A DNA stretch of 64,000 nucleotides. Origin: Komagataeibacter kakiaceti JCM 25156. Lineage in GTDB: Bacteria > Pseudomonadota > Alphaproteobacteria > Acetobacterales > Acetobacteraceae. The translations under genes and the position numbers were made by a program. The notes beneath the pieces were generated by a model. That model did not search any database. It was not told the DNA's origin and was given only the letters and a program-made list of their open reading frames with translations. Shown piece by piece: positions 8,649-17,514 of the stretch (its first letter is position 1; each line of letters starts with the position of its first letter). The stretch lies in contig NZ_BAIO01000001.1 in NCBI RefSeq assembly GCF_000613305.1, positions 36,731 to 100,730 of the forward strand. The letters are read 5' to 3'.

Positions 8649-9382
8649 TTATCTAGGCTGATCGGACCAAACCGTCACCAGATCGGCCGGGTCGGCCAGG
8701 AATGTTTTCCCCAGTGCTCTCATATAGGGACGCGTACGCGTGACCGAGGCGGGCGCCGGAACATTTATCGTATCCGTGAACATGGTCTTTTTGCCGGGAC
8801 TGTCTGAATCTGCCTGTGGTACAGGAATATCGGCCATGTTCCCATTTTGATCATGATCCGCAGCTCTCATGTCATCACGAGAGGCGTCTCCGGGGAGAGG
8901 CCTTCCCGTGGACTGTTCCGCCCTGTCCTGCAGGGAGCCTTCCGGGGCTTCTTCAACCCCATTAGCGGAATATCCGATACTGGCGGCCTTCTCGATGATC
9001 TCCATCCGGACATCTTCGGCCTGCTCAATCAGAATTTTAAGTTGCTTCTCCTGGGAAAGCATCTGGGTAATCAGGAGCTGTAAGCGATCAGCCGTTGTGT
9101 CGGCCTGCCCGGCCATGCTGCCAAGCTCCGCTCCCGTTATCTTGGCCTGTTCGATCATCTTGCTGAGAGGGCGCCCGCTGACTTCACCAGCAACGCGAAG
9201 CTTTTCAACCCCATCTTCCGCGCTTCGTACACTGCCTCCAGCTTCGCGACGAGCTCAAGCAGACTGGTCCGGTCCCGCCGCAGGTTCGACAGAACCCGAC
9301 CAAGGTAGAAGCTGTAGATTATTCCCAAAAGCAGGAAAAACGACAGAACGACCTCAATGATCATCTGGATCTGTGTCAGCAC
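8649..9382 (-). pseudogene. DUF6468 (PflI-like) flagellar protein, frameshifted
   Basis: The start is ATG 9382. Residues 5-30 form a single N-terminal membrane helix (IIEVVLSFFLLLGIIYSFYL), followed by RVLSNLRRDRTSLLELVAKL. The frame breaks near 9225-9240. The next frame continues RSAEDGVEKLRVAGEVSGRP, PLSKMIEQAKITGAELGSMA and a coiled coil to about residue 120, then a low-complexity tail to 8649. This architecture matches DUF6468 proteins such as the Caulobacter flagellar positioning protein PflI. It lies directly downstream of fliM, as in other alphaproteobacteria. Confidence 0.75.
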
Positions 9383-9445
9383 TAGCTGGTCTCCAGTCTT
9401 GCCGCGGTTACAATACCACAGGCTGGGGATGGAAAGGACGTGATC

Positions 9446-10623
9446 TTAAGTCTCGGTAGCTGCGGCATCGGGAGAAGCGGGAGGCGAGGCAGCCGCATTC
9501 TTCGGGGGGGGGCTATCGGTCGGAACCAGCCTTCTTTCAATTTTCACGGCCGCCTTACCATGTAACTTCCCCAGCCGTCCCTCAAATAACGACGTCTGAC
9601 CACATTGAAGCCTGACATGAATCGGGGTGCCGCTACGATGAGGAAATGTGATCTGCTTGCCGGGATGAAGGCTCAGGACTTCCGAAAGGGGAATGACCTT
9701 TTCCTCAAACACAGCGGAAACCTGGGCATCAGTCTCAAGAATCTCGGAAATGAGATGGTCTTCCCATATGGAATCCCGCCCGAATCTTTCTCCCATGAAC
9801 TGTTGGGACAACTGATCACGGACAGGTTCAAGCGTTGCATAGGGATGATGAGATCCATATTCCCGCTTCTGTCCTCCATATCAATATGCAGTCGAGTCAT
9901 CACCACTGCATTGGAGGCCCGTGCAATCGCGGCAAAGCGGGCGCTTATCTCAAGTCGTTCAAATGTCAGGGTAATTGCGCATACGGGACTGAAGGCGGTC
10001 GAAAGATCATTGAGCGCCAGGGTAATGAGCTTCTCGATCAGTGCCCTTTCGATTGCCGTATGGGGGCGGGCTTCCACTCCGGCATGGCCGGTCCCGCGCG
10101 GCCCCCCCATCAGAATATCGATGATGGAATAGGACAGAGAGGAATCAACTACGATCAGGCCATAGTTCTCCCATTGCACGGCCTTGAATACCGCGAACAT
10201 GGACGATGACGGCACGGCGTTCATATAATCGCCGAAGCGCATCGACTGGATGCTCTCCATCGTAATTTCGACGTTGTCGTTCGTAAAGCTGCGCAGCGTG
10301 GATGACATGATTCTGACAAGGCGATCGAATACGATCTCCAGCATGGGCAGGCGTTCATAAGCCACGAAGCCGGCTTGATGACCCGCTCCATCCCATTCGC
10401 TTCACGCGGGGGGGCCGCGCCGAACGTATTGCCCAGAAGGCTGTCAATCTCGGACTGGTCCAAAACCTGTCCACCAATCACATCGTCATGCTCGGGCGCT
10501 TCCGATAGCCTTCAGCAGCGGGGTGATGGGCGGCAATATCCTCATGCACGGCGCTATGCGGATCCTCATGTGCCGTCTCGTGCTGTTCGGCTGCTCCTTT
10601 TGTCGTGTCGTCTGCGTCCTGCA
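9446..10623 (-). pseudogene. fliM: Flagellar motor switch protein FliM, frameshifted
   Basis: FliM is the C-ring switch subunit that binds phospho-CheY. The N-terminal CheY-binding motif reads LDQSEIDSLLGN. The middle domain (AYERLPMLEIVFDRLVRIMS to FERLEISARFAAIARASNAV) and the C-terminal SpoA domain (SEVLSLHPGKQITFPH) are well conserved. They lie in three frames joined by apparent one-base losses near 10360 (VIKPA|FVAYERLP) and 9853 (LIIP|YATLEPVRD). A further break near 10508 may link an acidic, His-rich extension beginning at ATG 10623; without it the start is GTG 10481. A G9 run lies at 9504-9512. It sits downstream of fliL on the same strand. Confidence 0.85.
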
Positions 10624-10685
10624 TGTCGTCTGTCACCACGGTTCCCAACTCAGTGCTTTTGTAGGTGTTCCAGAAGCCTGTAAAC

Positions 10686-11219
10686 TTACTGGACGAGCAA
10701 CTCGACGAAATACACGTTCGTCACCTGCAGGGGGGCCAGATCGGTCCTCAGGCGACGTATGATCGCTTCACGCAGCCTGTATATCCCGTTCCCCCGAATA
10801 TCCTGCGGGCGCGTTTCATGCAGGTATGTCTGGAAGACATCCTGGATTTCGGGAATGGTGCTCTGGAGTGAGGCTTCATCGGTTGCACCTGCAATCTCGA
10901 CCTTGGCGGTGAGCTTCACATAGACCGGATGTCCATCTCCGCTGTCGAGGTTGGAAACAATGGTCGGAATTCCAACCAGAATGGGCGGGTGTAAAACTTC
11001 ACTGGCTTTTTCCCCAGCGGTCTTGAACAGTTTGTCCTTCTCCATGAAGGTGATTCCGCCAATGAGAAGGATCAGGGCGGCCACCCCCCCGATAATCAGT
11101 TTCAGCTTCGATTTTTTAGGGGTGCCCAAGCGAGATGCTTCGGTCGCAGCGGCCTCTGTCTCCTTCCCGGCATCCCCCCGGGGGGGGGCGGGTGCGCCGC
11201 CGGTCACAGTCTCGCTCAT
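10686..11219 (-). CDS. fliL: Flagellar basal body-associated protein FliL
   Basis: A 177-residue inner-membrane protein that surrounds and stabilises the MotAB stator. A proline-rich cytoplasmic tail is followed by one membrane helix (LKLIIGGVAALILLIGGITF, about residues 38-58) and a periplasmic FliL domain with PTIVSNLDSGDGHPVYVKLT and LREAIIRRLRTDLAPLQVTN. The N-terminal region is encoded by a C6G9 homopolymer pair at 11174-11188, a potential slippage site, but the gene is in frame here. It is the first gene of a fliL-fliM-DUF6468 group that IS elements have separated from the main cluster. Confidence 0.92.
   Translation of the reverse strand: MSETVTGGAPAPPRGDAGKETEAAATEASRLGTPKKSKLKLIIGGVAALILLIGGITFMEKDKLFKTAGEKASEVLHPPILVGIPTIVSNLDSGDGHPVYVKLTAKVEIAGATDEASLQSTIPEIQDVFQTYLHETRPQDIRGNGIYRLREAIIRRLRTDLAPLQVTNVYFVELLVQ
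11174..11188. repeat. C6G9 homopolymer tract in fliL
   Basis: Six C followed by nine G on the + strand, within the 5' coding part of fliL. It encodes APPRG on the minus strand. A length change would truncate FliL. Confidence 0.9.
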
Positions 11220-11344
11220 GTCTGGTGTGGCTCCGGAATGGTTGGATAAATATATTCGCCCTCAGTTTAGCTACTCCCCCCACCCTACTCAATGGCCAGA
11301 CGGATCGAAGGTCGCGTATTTTGCAGTTTAGGGGAATTTATCCC

Positions 11345-11890
11345 TTTCATTTTCTGTTACAACATAGCCTCAATGAGTGTTCTCAGATCCAGATTGAGCG
11401 GTGATTGAAGCGCCATTCACATTCGGCAAGGAAGAGATGGAAATCCTGCCGAGGGATTTCATTGTATCGCCGCAGGTGATGCTTTGCCTGGTTTCAGACT
11501 CTCTCTGGAGGGGGGCGAGGTTGATTCTTTTCATGGCGGAACTCAGAGACATCAAGCGTTCGATCAGCGTGCCATATGTATGCAATAGATTGAATTATAA
11601 AGTATTTTTTTGCGAATGACCGATATAAGCGTTCGGTTTCCCGCAACAGGTGGTCATCACCGCATTGACGCGACTACTGCGCTTGAGCACTCAGAAAACA
11701 GCGATCTCTCCTGCAAAGGGAGTTTCAGGAGCGTTATGTTCGGCAATGATGTCCTGAATCCTGTGGTGGAGGAAGGGCGTTGCATTGCGATTGACGCCAA
11801 CGATCTTCGTAGCATAGCGCACTGGCGTGCCGGCAACAAAGTATTCCAGAAGGCGTCTTTAAACGGAAAGTGCCAGTCGGCATGTGACGA
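11345..11890 (-). pseudogene. IS1595-family transposase relic
   Basis: Two pieces of one decayed transposase on the minus strand. The N-terminal piece (11691-11879) reads RLLEYFVAGTPVRYATKIVG then VNRNATPFLHHRIQDIIAEH and ends FAGEIAVF followed by a stop, the IS1595/IS1016 zinc-ribbon-distal region. The C-terminal piece (about 11350-11580) reads LDVSEFRHEKNQ and, in the same frame after a stop, HHLRRYNEIPRQDFHLFLAE then CEWRFNH. The central DDE region is deleted. The hypothetical frames on the opposite strand are shadows of this relic. Confidence 0.75.
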
Positions 11891-11965
11891 CATGCTTTTG
11901 TACGACATATCAAATATTTGTTGTCTTACCTATGCCAGCCCCTTTGTTTTTATATGTTGAATATA

Positions 11966-13090
11966 CTATTTCTTTGTGATGGCAATGCCAAAGCAAGTTA
12001 CAGCAAATCCATCCACGGATAGCTTCAGATGACCATCGGAATGATCCTGTCCAATCTCGAGTTCGTTCGCCAGATTTCCGATAACGTCTTCCCCTCCCCA
12101 AGGGGGAATATCAATAAATTGATCCAAAGGTTTATTTCCAGCATTGAAATCCATACGTGCGACTTTGTGCCCTTTGCCTTCCAATTGTCTGGCGAGTTCT
12201 TCAATATGCTTTTTCTGGAATAAAACGGTTGGCCAGTTGTCAATTGTTGGGCCTTCGGGATTGATATTGAACTCCATTGTATGGACTGCGACACCACCCG
12301 GACGAAGTGTACGAAGTGATGCCTCGATAAAGTCCAGTCCTAATTGAATGGATCCTAAATGCTCTAGAGCGCATATTGACCAGCAGAAATCATAACCATT
12401 CAGATCATCCGGGATAGCATTCATGTCAACGTAACGATGACTTACCAGACGTTTGAAGGTCTCCTTGTCCACCAGATGCTCCAGGTGCGCTTCTTCTATA
12501 GTATCGACATGCTGGTTGCTGTTTCTCCAGCCTGCAGATTGAGCATCGTCTGGTAAAAGATCTGTAATGGTTGTCTTCACGCCCTTGCTGGCAAGATAAC
12601 TGGCTATTGGTTCACGCCCGCAACCAAAACCCAGTCCTGTTTTTGAGGAATCGATATTTCCACTATTATAAAGGGTTTGAAGCACATAACTGAATTCCCA
12701 GGCTTTTCTATGATAAATCAAAGGGATCCCAAGTTCACTAAACCAGTGTCGGGACCAGATGGACTCTATATCAGCCTGAGTGCAGAGTTTTGAGCCGATA
12801 TCCAGTTTTATCGGACCTTTGTTTTCTATTGTCGGCCACGCATCTACCAAGCTTCTTGCCAAATTGTACCCCATGGCTTTAATGCTTAAAGCCATAAAGT
12901 CAATATTTCGCAAACGCTCATTCAATATATTCATATTAGGTTGAAAGTCTTTATTCACAAGCTTCATGAGCCGCTTCATTTTTTCATTATCAGATTCATT
13001 ATTGATAATATTTTCATATATTTCTGGAAATATTTTCCTTATAAAAAACATGCGGATTTTTTTTATATTACGCTTAAAGAAGGTATTCAA
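11966..13090 (-). CDS. Class I SAM-dependent methyltransferase
   Basis: A 374-residue protein. A positively charged, AT-rich N-terminal 100 residues is followed by a methyltransferase fold: motif I TGLGFGCGREPIASYL near residue 155, an acidic motif II region TTITDLLP, the ICALEHLGSI block, and LRPGGVAVHTMEFNI, the post-motif loop typical of Methyltransf_11/23. The substrate cannot be read from sequence. Its AT-richness, IS neighbours and proximity to the CDP-ribitol genes suggest an acquired surface-glycan or polymer-modifying enzyme. A role on flagellin or its glycan is another possibility. Confidence 0.75.
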   Translation of the reverse strand: MNTFFKRNIKKIRMFFIRKIFPEIYENIINNESDNEKMKRLMKLVNKDFQPNMNILNERLRNIDFMALSIKAMGYNLARSLVDAWPTIENKGPIKLDIGSKLCTQADIESIWSRHWFSELGIPLIYHRKAWEFSYVLQTLYNSGNIDSSKTGLGFGCGREPIASYLASKGVKTTITDLLPDDAQSAGWRNSNQHVDTIEEAHLEHLVDKETFKRLVSHRYVDMNAIPDDLNGYDFCWSICALEHLGSIQLGLDFIEASLRTLRPGGVAVHTMEFNINPEGPTIDNWPTVLFQKKHIEELARQLEGKGHKVARMDFNAGNKPLDQFIDIPPWGGEDVIGNLANELEIGQDHSDGHLKLSVDGFAVTCFGIAITKK

Positions 13091-13332
13091 TTTCCTGATC
13101 CAGTCATATTATATATTTTATTTATATATTTGGCGCGTTTGTTCTGTTTTGATGGCTACAACAGCGATGGTAGCGGATAGAATATGATGGAAACGATAAA
13201 CAGTAAACGTAGTTTCCTTCATTCAGCCACTAGGTGTTTATTGCCGGGTTTTTATGGATAGGATTGATAATAAATATTTCTGGTTCTGAAGTCCAGATTT
13301 TGCAGATATATCCATATGGTGTGAGCCCGTTA
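13091..13332. other. AT-rich intergenic region upstream of the methyltransferase
   Basis: A 240-bp AT-rich stretch between the methyltransferase start and the complete IS5 element. It probably holds the methyltransferase promoter, but no motif is clear enough to call. Confidence 0.3.
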
Positions 13333-14213
13333 GAACCTGTTTGGAAAATCGATCTGATGTGTTTCAAGCTCTGGATGTGGACGCCAGAGCAGAGGGGCCG
13401 GATGGCAGGATCACCCACAAGATGAAACGCTACCCGTCTGACATGACAGACGAGGAATGGGAGCGGATCGCGCCGTTGATGCCAGGTCCTGGGCGTCGTG
13501 GCCGTCCACGAGAGGTCGAATTCCGTGAGGTGATCAATGCGGTGCGCTATCTCGTTCGTTCAGGCTGCGGTTGGCGGATGCTGCCGATCCACTTCGGCAC
13601 TGGCGCACGGTCTATGGCTGGTTTCGTGAGTTGGCGCGACGGTTCCTGTTCCAGACCATCCATGATGTTGAACTGATGCTTGACCGGAAACAGGCAGGCC
13701 GCGAGGCCAGTCCGACAGCGGCGGTGATCGACAGCCAGAGCATCAAGGCGCCTCATGCGAGGACAAGGGGTTACGATGCCGGCAAAAAAGTCGTCGGGCG
13801 CAAGCGGCATATCGCCGTCGACACGGACGGGCGCCTCCTGATGGTCAACCTCACTCCAGCCGACATCTCCGACAGTGCCGGTGCTCAGATGATCCTGGAT
13901 GCGATCCGCAAGCGTTGGCCGTGGGTGAAGCATCTGTTCGCCGATGGCGCCTATGACCGCCTGAAGTTGATGGACAAGGCGACTTACCTGGATTTCATCG
14001 TCGAAATTATCCGCCGCCGTGACGGAGCAAAGGGCTTCGAGGTGTTGCCGCGACGCTGGGTGGTCGAGAGGACCTTTGGCTGGATGACCCCCTGGCGCCG
14101 GCTCGTGCGTGATTACGATCGCCGCGTCGACGTGTCACAGGCCATGATCTTCGTCGCCATGGGTGCCAATCTCATGCGCAGAAATGCTCATCCATGATTT
14201 TCCAAACAGGCTC
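13333..14213 (+). mobile_element. IS5-family element (IS1031-like), complete ends
   Basis: An 881-bp element with terminal repeats GAACCTGTTTGGAAAATC (left) and GAGCCTGTTTGGAAAATC (right, read inward), flanked by TTA on both sides (13330-13332 and 14214-14216). A 3-bp TNA duplication is typical of the IS1031 group first described in acetic acid bacteria. The element matches the truncated copy at 4533-5152. It is inserted between the methyltransferase and an older IS5-type relic. Confidence 0.9.
13397..14197 (+). pseudogene. IS5-family transposase with two one-base frameshifts
   Basis: Compared with the copy at 4.6 kb, one base is missing near 13408 (GGCAGG versus GGCCAGG) and one near 13598 (TTCGGCAC versus TTCGGGCAC). 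The pieces together give the N-terminal MTDEEWERIAPLMPGPGRRG, catalytic TAAVIDSQSIKAPHARTRG, LFADGAYDRLKL, and the final VVERTFGWMTPWRRLVRDYD. Either the element has lost its transposase or the bases were lost in sequencing. The corresponding bases are present in the truncated copy. Confidence 0.85.
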
Positions 14214-14275
14214 TTAGGAGTCTTAGGACCTGTTAGGTTTTGAATGACAGAGCGGACTACATAGCTGTTTGGAAT

Positions 14276-14696
14276 GAGCATGATGCCGTCTGTCTTTCCG
14301 ATCAGGCCAGGTCTGTCTGGGAGCTTTTGTTCGAGGGGTTCCCCCTGAAGGGTAAGCGCCGTCAAAGAACCTGCGGTGAACGATTTCCTCGATTTTCTGG
14401 CGCCATCAGAACGGCGCGAAGTGGCGCGCGCCCTACCGGATTGGTTGGGTCCGTGGTGGATTGCCGCGCAATTGTTTATTCGATGGTCGAGGCTCGGCGT
14501 GTGGCAGCACCTTTTTGAAAAAGGTCAAAGACAGGGATCAGGCCCTCGGCATGGTCTTTCTCGATAGCACGACGATCCTTACCCATCACAAGGCGGCCGG
14601 GGCCACCAAAAAAAGGGGAGATACAGGGAACACCACAGGGATCATGAGGCTCCTGACCGCTCACACGTGGAGGCCTTGGCACCAAGGTCTGTGACG
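14276..14696 (+). pseudogene. IS5-family (IS427-type) transposase relic, 5' part
   Basis: Pieces in changing frames recall IS5 transposases: [40 protein letters not shown] followed by GVWQHLFEK, then [20 protein letters not shown] and, further on, GGLGTKVCD. Several frameshifts are present. The relic ends near 14696, where an IS3-type element begins. Confidence 0.65.
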
Positions 14697-14699
14697 TGC

Positions 14700-15524
14700 C
14701 CCCGAGACCCTTGTCTAGCGACCTGATCCGGTGTCCTGCCATCCAGTTGGGAATGTGGGCGTACCGTATTGTAGTCCTCCCGCAGTCAGCCAGAATCAGG
14801 CGGGCATGCGTCAGGGACGTGAACAGCGTTTCGTTGAGACATTCATCCCTGAGCCGACCGTTGAAGCTTTCGACAAACCCGTTCTGCTGCGGTTTCCCCG
14901 GGGCGATATAATGCCATTCGATCTGCATCCCGTCGGTCCATTTCAGAATGGCATGGGATGTGAATTCCGTCCCGTTGTCACTGACAATCATGAGGAGCTT
15001 GCCATATCGCTCCACCAGAGTTGTCAGTTCCCGCGCCACACGTCCGCCTGACAACGATGTGTCGGCAACCAATGCCAGGTTCTTCCGGCTGAAATCGTCG
15101 ATAACAGCCAGAATGCGGAACCGGCGGCCACAGATCAGGGCGTCGGACACAAAATCCAGGCTCCAGCGCTGCCCAGGTTCCTTGGGAGGGCGGTCATGGG
15201 AGAACGCGTCCCCAATGCTCGCTTTCGGCCTCCCCGATGACGGACTTTCAGCCCCTCCTCCTGATAAAGGCGGAACAGCTTCCTGTGATTGGGTGTGAGG
15301 CCTTCCCGCGCCAGAAGATAGCTCAGGCGGCGGTATCCAAAGCGGCGCCGCTGGCCCGCCAGTTCCCGCAGACGCTGGCGCAGGACGACATCGTCCGCCC
15401 TGGTCGAAATATAGCGCGCAACACGGCGGGCAAGACCGACAAGCGCACAGGCACGGCGTTCGCTCAGGGCCAGAACACCGCGAATATGGTCGACCGCCTG
15501 CCGCCTGGTGACAGGCGTCACCAC
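14700..15524 (-). pseudogene. IS3-family OrfB integrase, frameshifted
   Basis: The N-terminal part (from 15524) has the HTH_21 region [20 protein letters not shown] and [10 protein letters not shown]. After a frameshift near 15150-15170 the integrase core follows: [36 protein letters not shown] and [20 protein letters not shown], giving the D-D-E triad. A second shift near 14790 garbles the C-terminal [20 protein letters not shown]. OrfB normally joins OrfA by -1 frameshifting; the reading frames overlap at 15518-15524. Confidence 0.8.
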
Positions 15525-15784
15525 TTTTTTCCAGCGATTTCCTTCAGTGCGGCATCATCCGGCATAGCATCCGCCAGAAGACGTTTCAGGCGACTGTTTT
15601 CATCTTCCAACGCCTTCAGTCGCTTGGCCTCGGACACTTCAAGACCGCCATAGCGGGTCTTCCATTTGTAGAAAGTCGCATCACTGATCCCGTGTTTGCG
15701 GCAAAGATCAGAGACCTTCAGCCCAGTTTCCTGTTCCTTCAGGATCCCTATGATCTGCTCTTCCGTAAAACGACTGCATTTCAT
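15518..15784 (-). CDS. IS3-family OrfA
   Basis: An 88-residue protein starting [20 protein letters not shown], with a helix-turn-helix ([20 protein letters not shown]) and a C-terminal leucine-zipper-like segment ([16 protein letters not shown]). It is the DNA-binding half of an IS3-group transposase. It is intact, while its OrfB partner is frameshifted. Confidence 0.85.
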   Translation of the reverse strand: MKCSRFTEEQIIGILKEQETGLKVSDLCRKHGISDATFYKWKTRYGGLEVSEAKRLKALEDENSRLKRLLADAMPDDAALKEIAGKKW

Positions 15785-15794
15785 CCGTCCGGGA

Positions 15795-15912
15795 TGGTGG
15801 GGAACGGCCTTTTTTGAGCAGTGAGGTCGCTGTCCGCTGCGCCTTCGAGTGTGCCACATCAACCATCAGGTGCTTCGACTGGCCTGCCTGTTCTGTCAAT
15901 CCTCGCTGCAAT
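15795..15912 (-). pseudogene. IS5-family (IS427-type) transposase fragment
   Basis: On the minus strand the sequence reads RGLTEQAGQSKHLMVDVAHS then KAQRTATSLLKKG, matching the IDATHLKAHRTAASLLKKG region of IS427-type transposases. It is cut by the IS3 element within the following residues. It is a separate relic from the one at 14.3-14.7 kb, in the opposite orientation. Confidence 0.6.
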
Positions 15913-15985
15913 GCAAACTATCGCCTTCGTGGGCTTCATGCTTAGAAATGTCGTCAGCCTGCTTATGCAAGGTGCAGAACACTCT

Positions 15986-17395
15986 CTAGATAGAATTATT
16001 AAATTTCAATGTGTTATGAGATAATTTAATATCAACAATAAGTCCTGTTTCGTTGCACAGAGCTGTTTGCAATGTTTTCTGTGCAACGATATCAGGGTTA
16101 AGGAGCGTTGAAGGTTCTTCGTCCCCAAAGTTATTTTTTCGCATAGGTGTCTGTGTACGTTCTGGGCAAATACATTGAACCTTGATGCCATCTGTCATCC
16201 ATTCTTCCGCCAACGCTTGTGAGAAGTTGACGATTGCAGCTTTGGTCGATGAATACACAGCATAAAACGCACGACCTCTTGTATACGAGCTGGATGAAAA
16301 ATTTATCAGGCATCCTTGTGATTGAAGTAGATATGGTCTGGCTGCTGTTGCAACATTAATTACACCAAAATAATTGGTGGCAACCATCTCTTTAATCTGT
16401 TTTATAGGAGTGGCAGAAAAAGGACGACGGAACATCACTGCAGACGTATTGATAATAATATCAATAGAGTTTCCATCTTTTGTGACATGATCCAGAAAAA
16501 TTGAAATTGTATTTATGTCTGCGACATCTACAGAGTTTTCAGAGCGACTGGCTGAAAAAACTTCAGCGCCATAATACTTCGCCATCTCGCAAATTGATTT
16601 GCCGATGCCACATCGACCTCCAAAAACAACTATTCTCTTGCCCCGCAAGTGAGAGATATCTACGTAACTATCAACTTCGGTTGCTCCTGATTGAATTAAT
16701 TTTTCAGATAAGAACAGATCTATGGGCGTTGTTATTTTTATATTACTATCAGAACCATTAACTGCCCCTATGGAAATTCCAGGAATGCCAGAAAGAACAA
16801 CACTACAATCACAGGTAAATGTTTTATAATTCTGTCTGGAAGTGACATTTTTATATGCTGTCTGCAATATACCAAGCCGGAAACCTTGGGGCGTTTGTCC
16901 TCGGCGTAGTTTGCTACGGTCAGGAATATCGGAAATAAGATCTCCTGATACTTCAACGATTGTATCAGCTGAAGGAACAACAGTATCGACAGCGGGGAAT
17001 TGGTCGAGAGCCAGCAAGCATTCAGATAATATTTTTTGTGTTACGAATGGACGTACGGCGTCATGGATAAGCAATTTTGTGTCAGGTTGATAGATTGACA
17101 TAGCCTTAAGGGCAGCCTGTGTCGATTCTATTCTACTTTTGCCACCAACAATAATCTGTTTTAACTTTTTCCATCCACGTATTTGGGATATATTTCTGAT
17201 AAGATTGATGTAGTCAGGTTTCGTGACAATAATAATATCATCTATGATGGAAGAAGTTTCAAATACATCAACTGTGTATTCTAGGACAGTCCGACCGGCC
17301 AGTTTCGTAAATTGTTTGGGGATCGTGGCGCCAAAACGGGTGCCATCACCTGCGGCTAGAATTACACCGACTGCTTTTGTGGAATGCTTACTCAT
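15986..17395 (-). CDS. Bifunctional ribitol-5-phosphate cytidylyltransferase / ribulose-5-phosphate reductase (Bcs1-like)
   Basis: A 469-residue fusion. Residues 1-235 are an IspD/TarI-type cytidylyltransferase with GVILAAGDGTRFG, PKQF and LLIHDAVRPFV. Residues about 250-465 are a short-chain dehydrogenase with the cofactor motif VVFGGRCGIGKSI, a serine in INFSSSS and the catalytic YSSTKAA. This order matches Haemophilus influenzae Bcs1 and Acs/TarIJ fusions, which make CDP-ribitol from ribulose-5-phosphate for ribitol-phosphate polymers. ATG 17395 has AGGAT just upstream. The gene is AT-rich and sits between IS debris and a CDP-glycerol/ribitol transferase-like gene on the same strand. Confidence 0.85.
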   Translation of the reverse strand: MSKHSTKAVGVILAAGDGTRFGATIPKQFTKLAGRTVLEYTVDVFETSSIIDDIIIVTKPDYINLIRNISQIRGWKKLKQIIVGGKSRIESTQAALKAMSIYQPDTKLLIHDAVRPFVTQKILSECLLALDQFPAVDTVVPSADTIVEVSGDLISDIPDRSKLRRGQTPQGFRLGILQTAYKNVTSRQNYKTFTCDCSVVLSGIPGISIGAVNGSDSNIKITTPIDLFLSEKLIQSGATEVDSYVDISHLRGKRIVVFGGRCGIGKSICEMAKYYGAEVFSASRSENSVDVADINTISIFLDHVTKDGNSIDIIINTSAVMFRRPFSATPIKQIKEMVATNYFGVINVATAARPYLLQSQGCLINFSSSSYTRGRAFYAVYSSTKAAIVNFSQALAEEWMTDGIKVQCICPERTQTPMRKNNFGDEEPSTLLNPDIVAQKTLQTALCNETGLIVDIKLSHNTLKFNNSI

Positions 17396-17514
17396 CGTAC
17401 ATCCTGTCATTCCCATAATTGTCTGAGTCCGTGGGGATGATTATATTTACATATTGAATAATTATATTATAACACAGTGATTAAATATCTACGCCATTTC
17501 CAAATGCACAAATA

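Larger units (their letters stand above)
14697..15800 (-). mobile_element. IS3-family element, degraded
   Basis: OrfA and OrfB of an IS3-group element lie on the minus strand. Neither terminal repeat could be defined confidently. One end meets the IS427-type relic near 14696 and the other meets a second IS5-type relic near 15795, so it is nested in older IS debris. Confidence 0.65.

Noticed and set aside
11610..11960. 116-residue + strand frame near the methyltransferase
   Set aside because: It overlaps, on the opposite strand, a clear IS1595 transposase relic and has no protein-like composition or ribosome site.
14227..14241. Shared 15-16 bp string TTAGGTTTTGAATGAC at 14.2 and 45.3 kb
   Set aside because: Rough estimate: about one such match is expected by chance in 64 kb, and no flanking similarity was seen.
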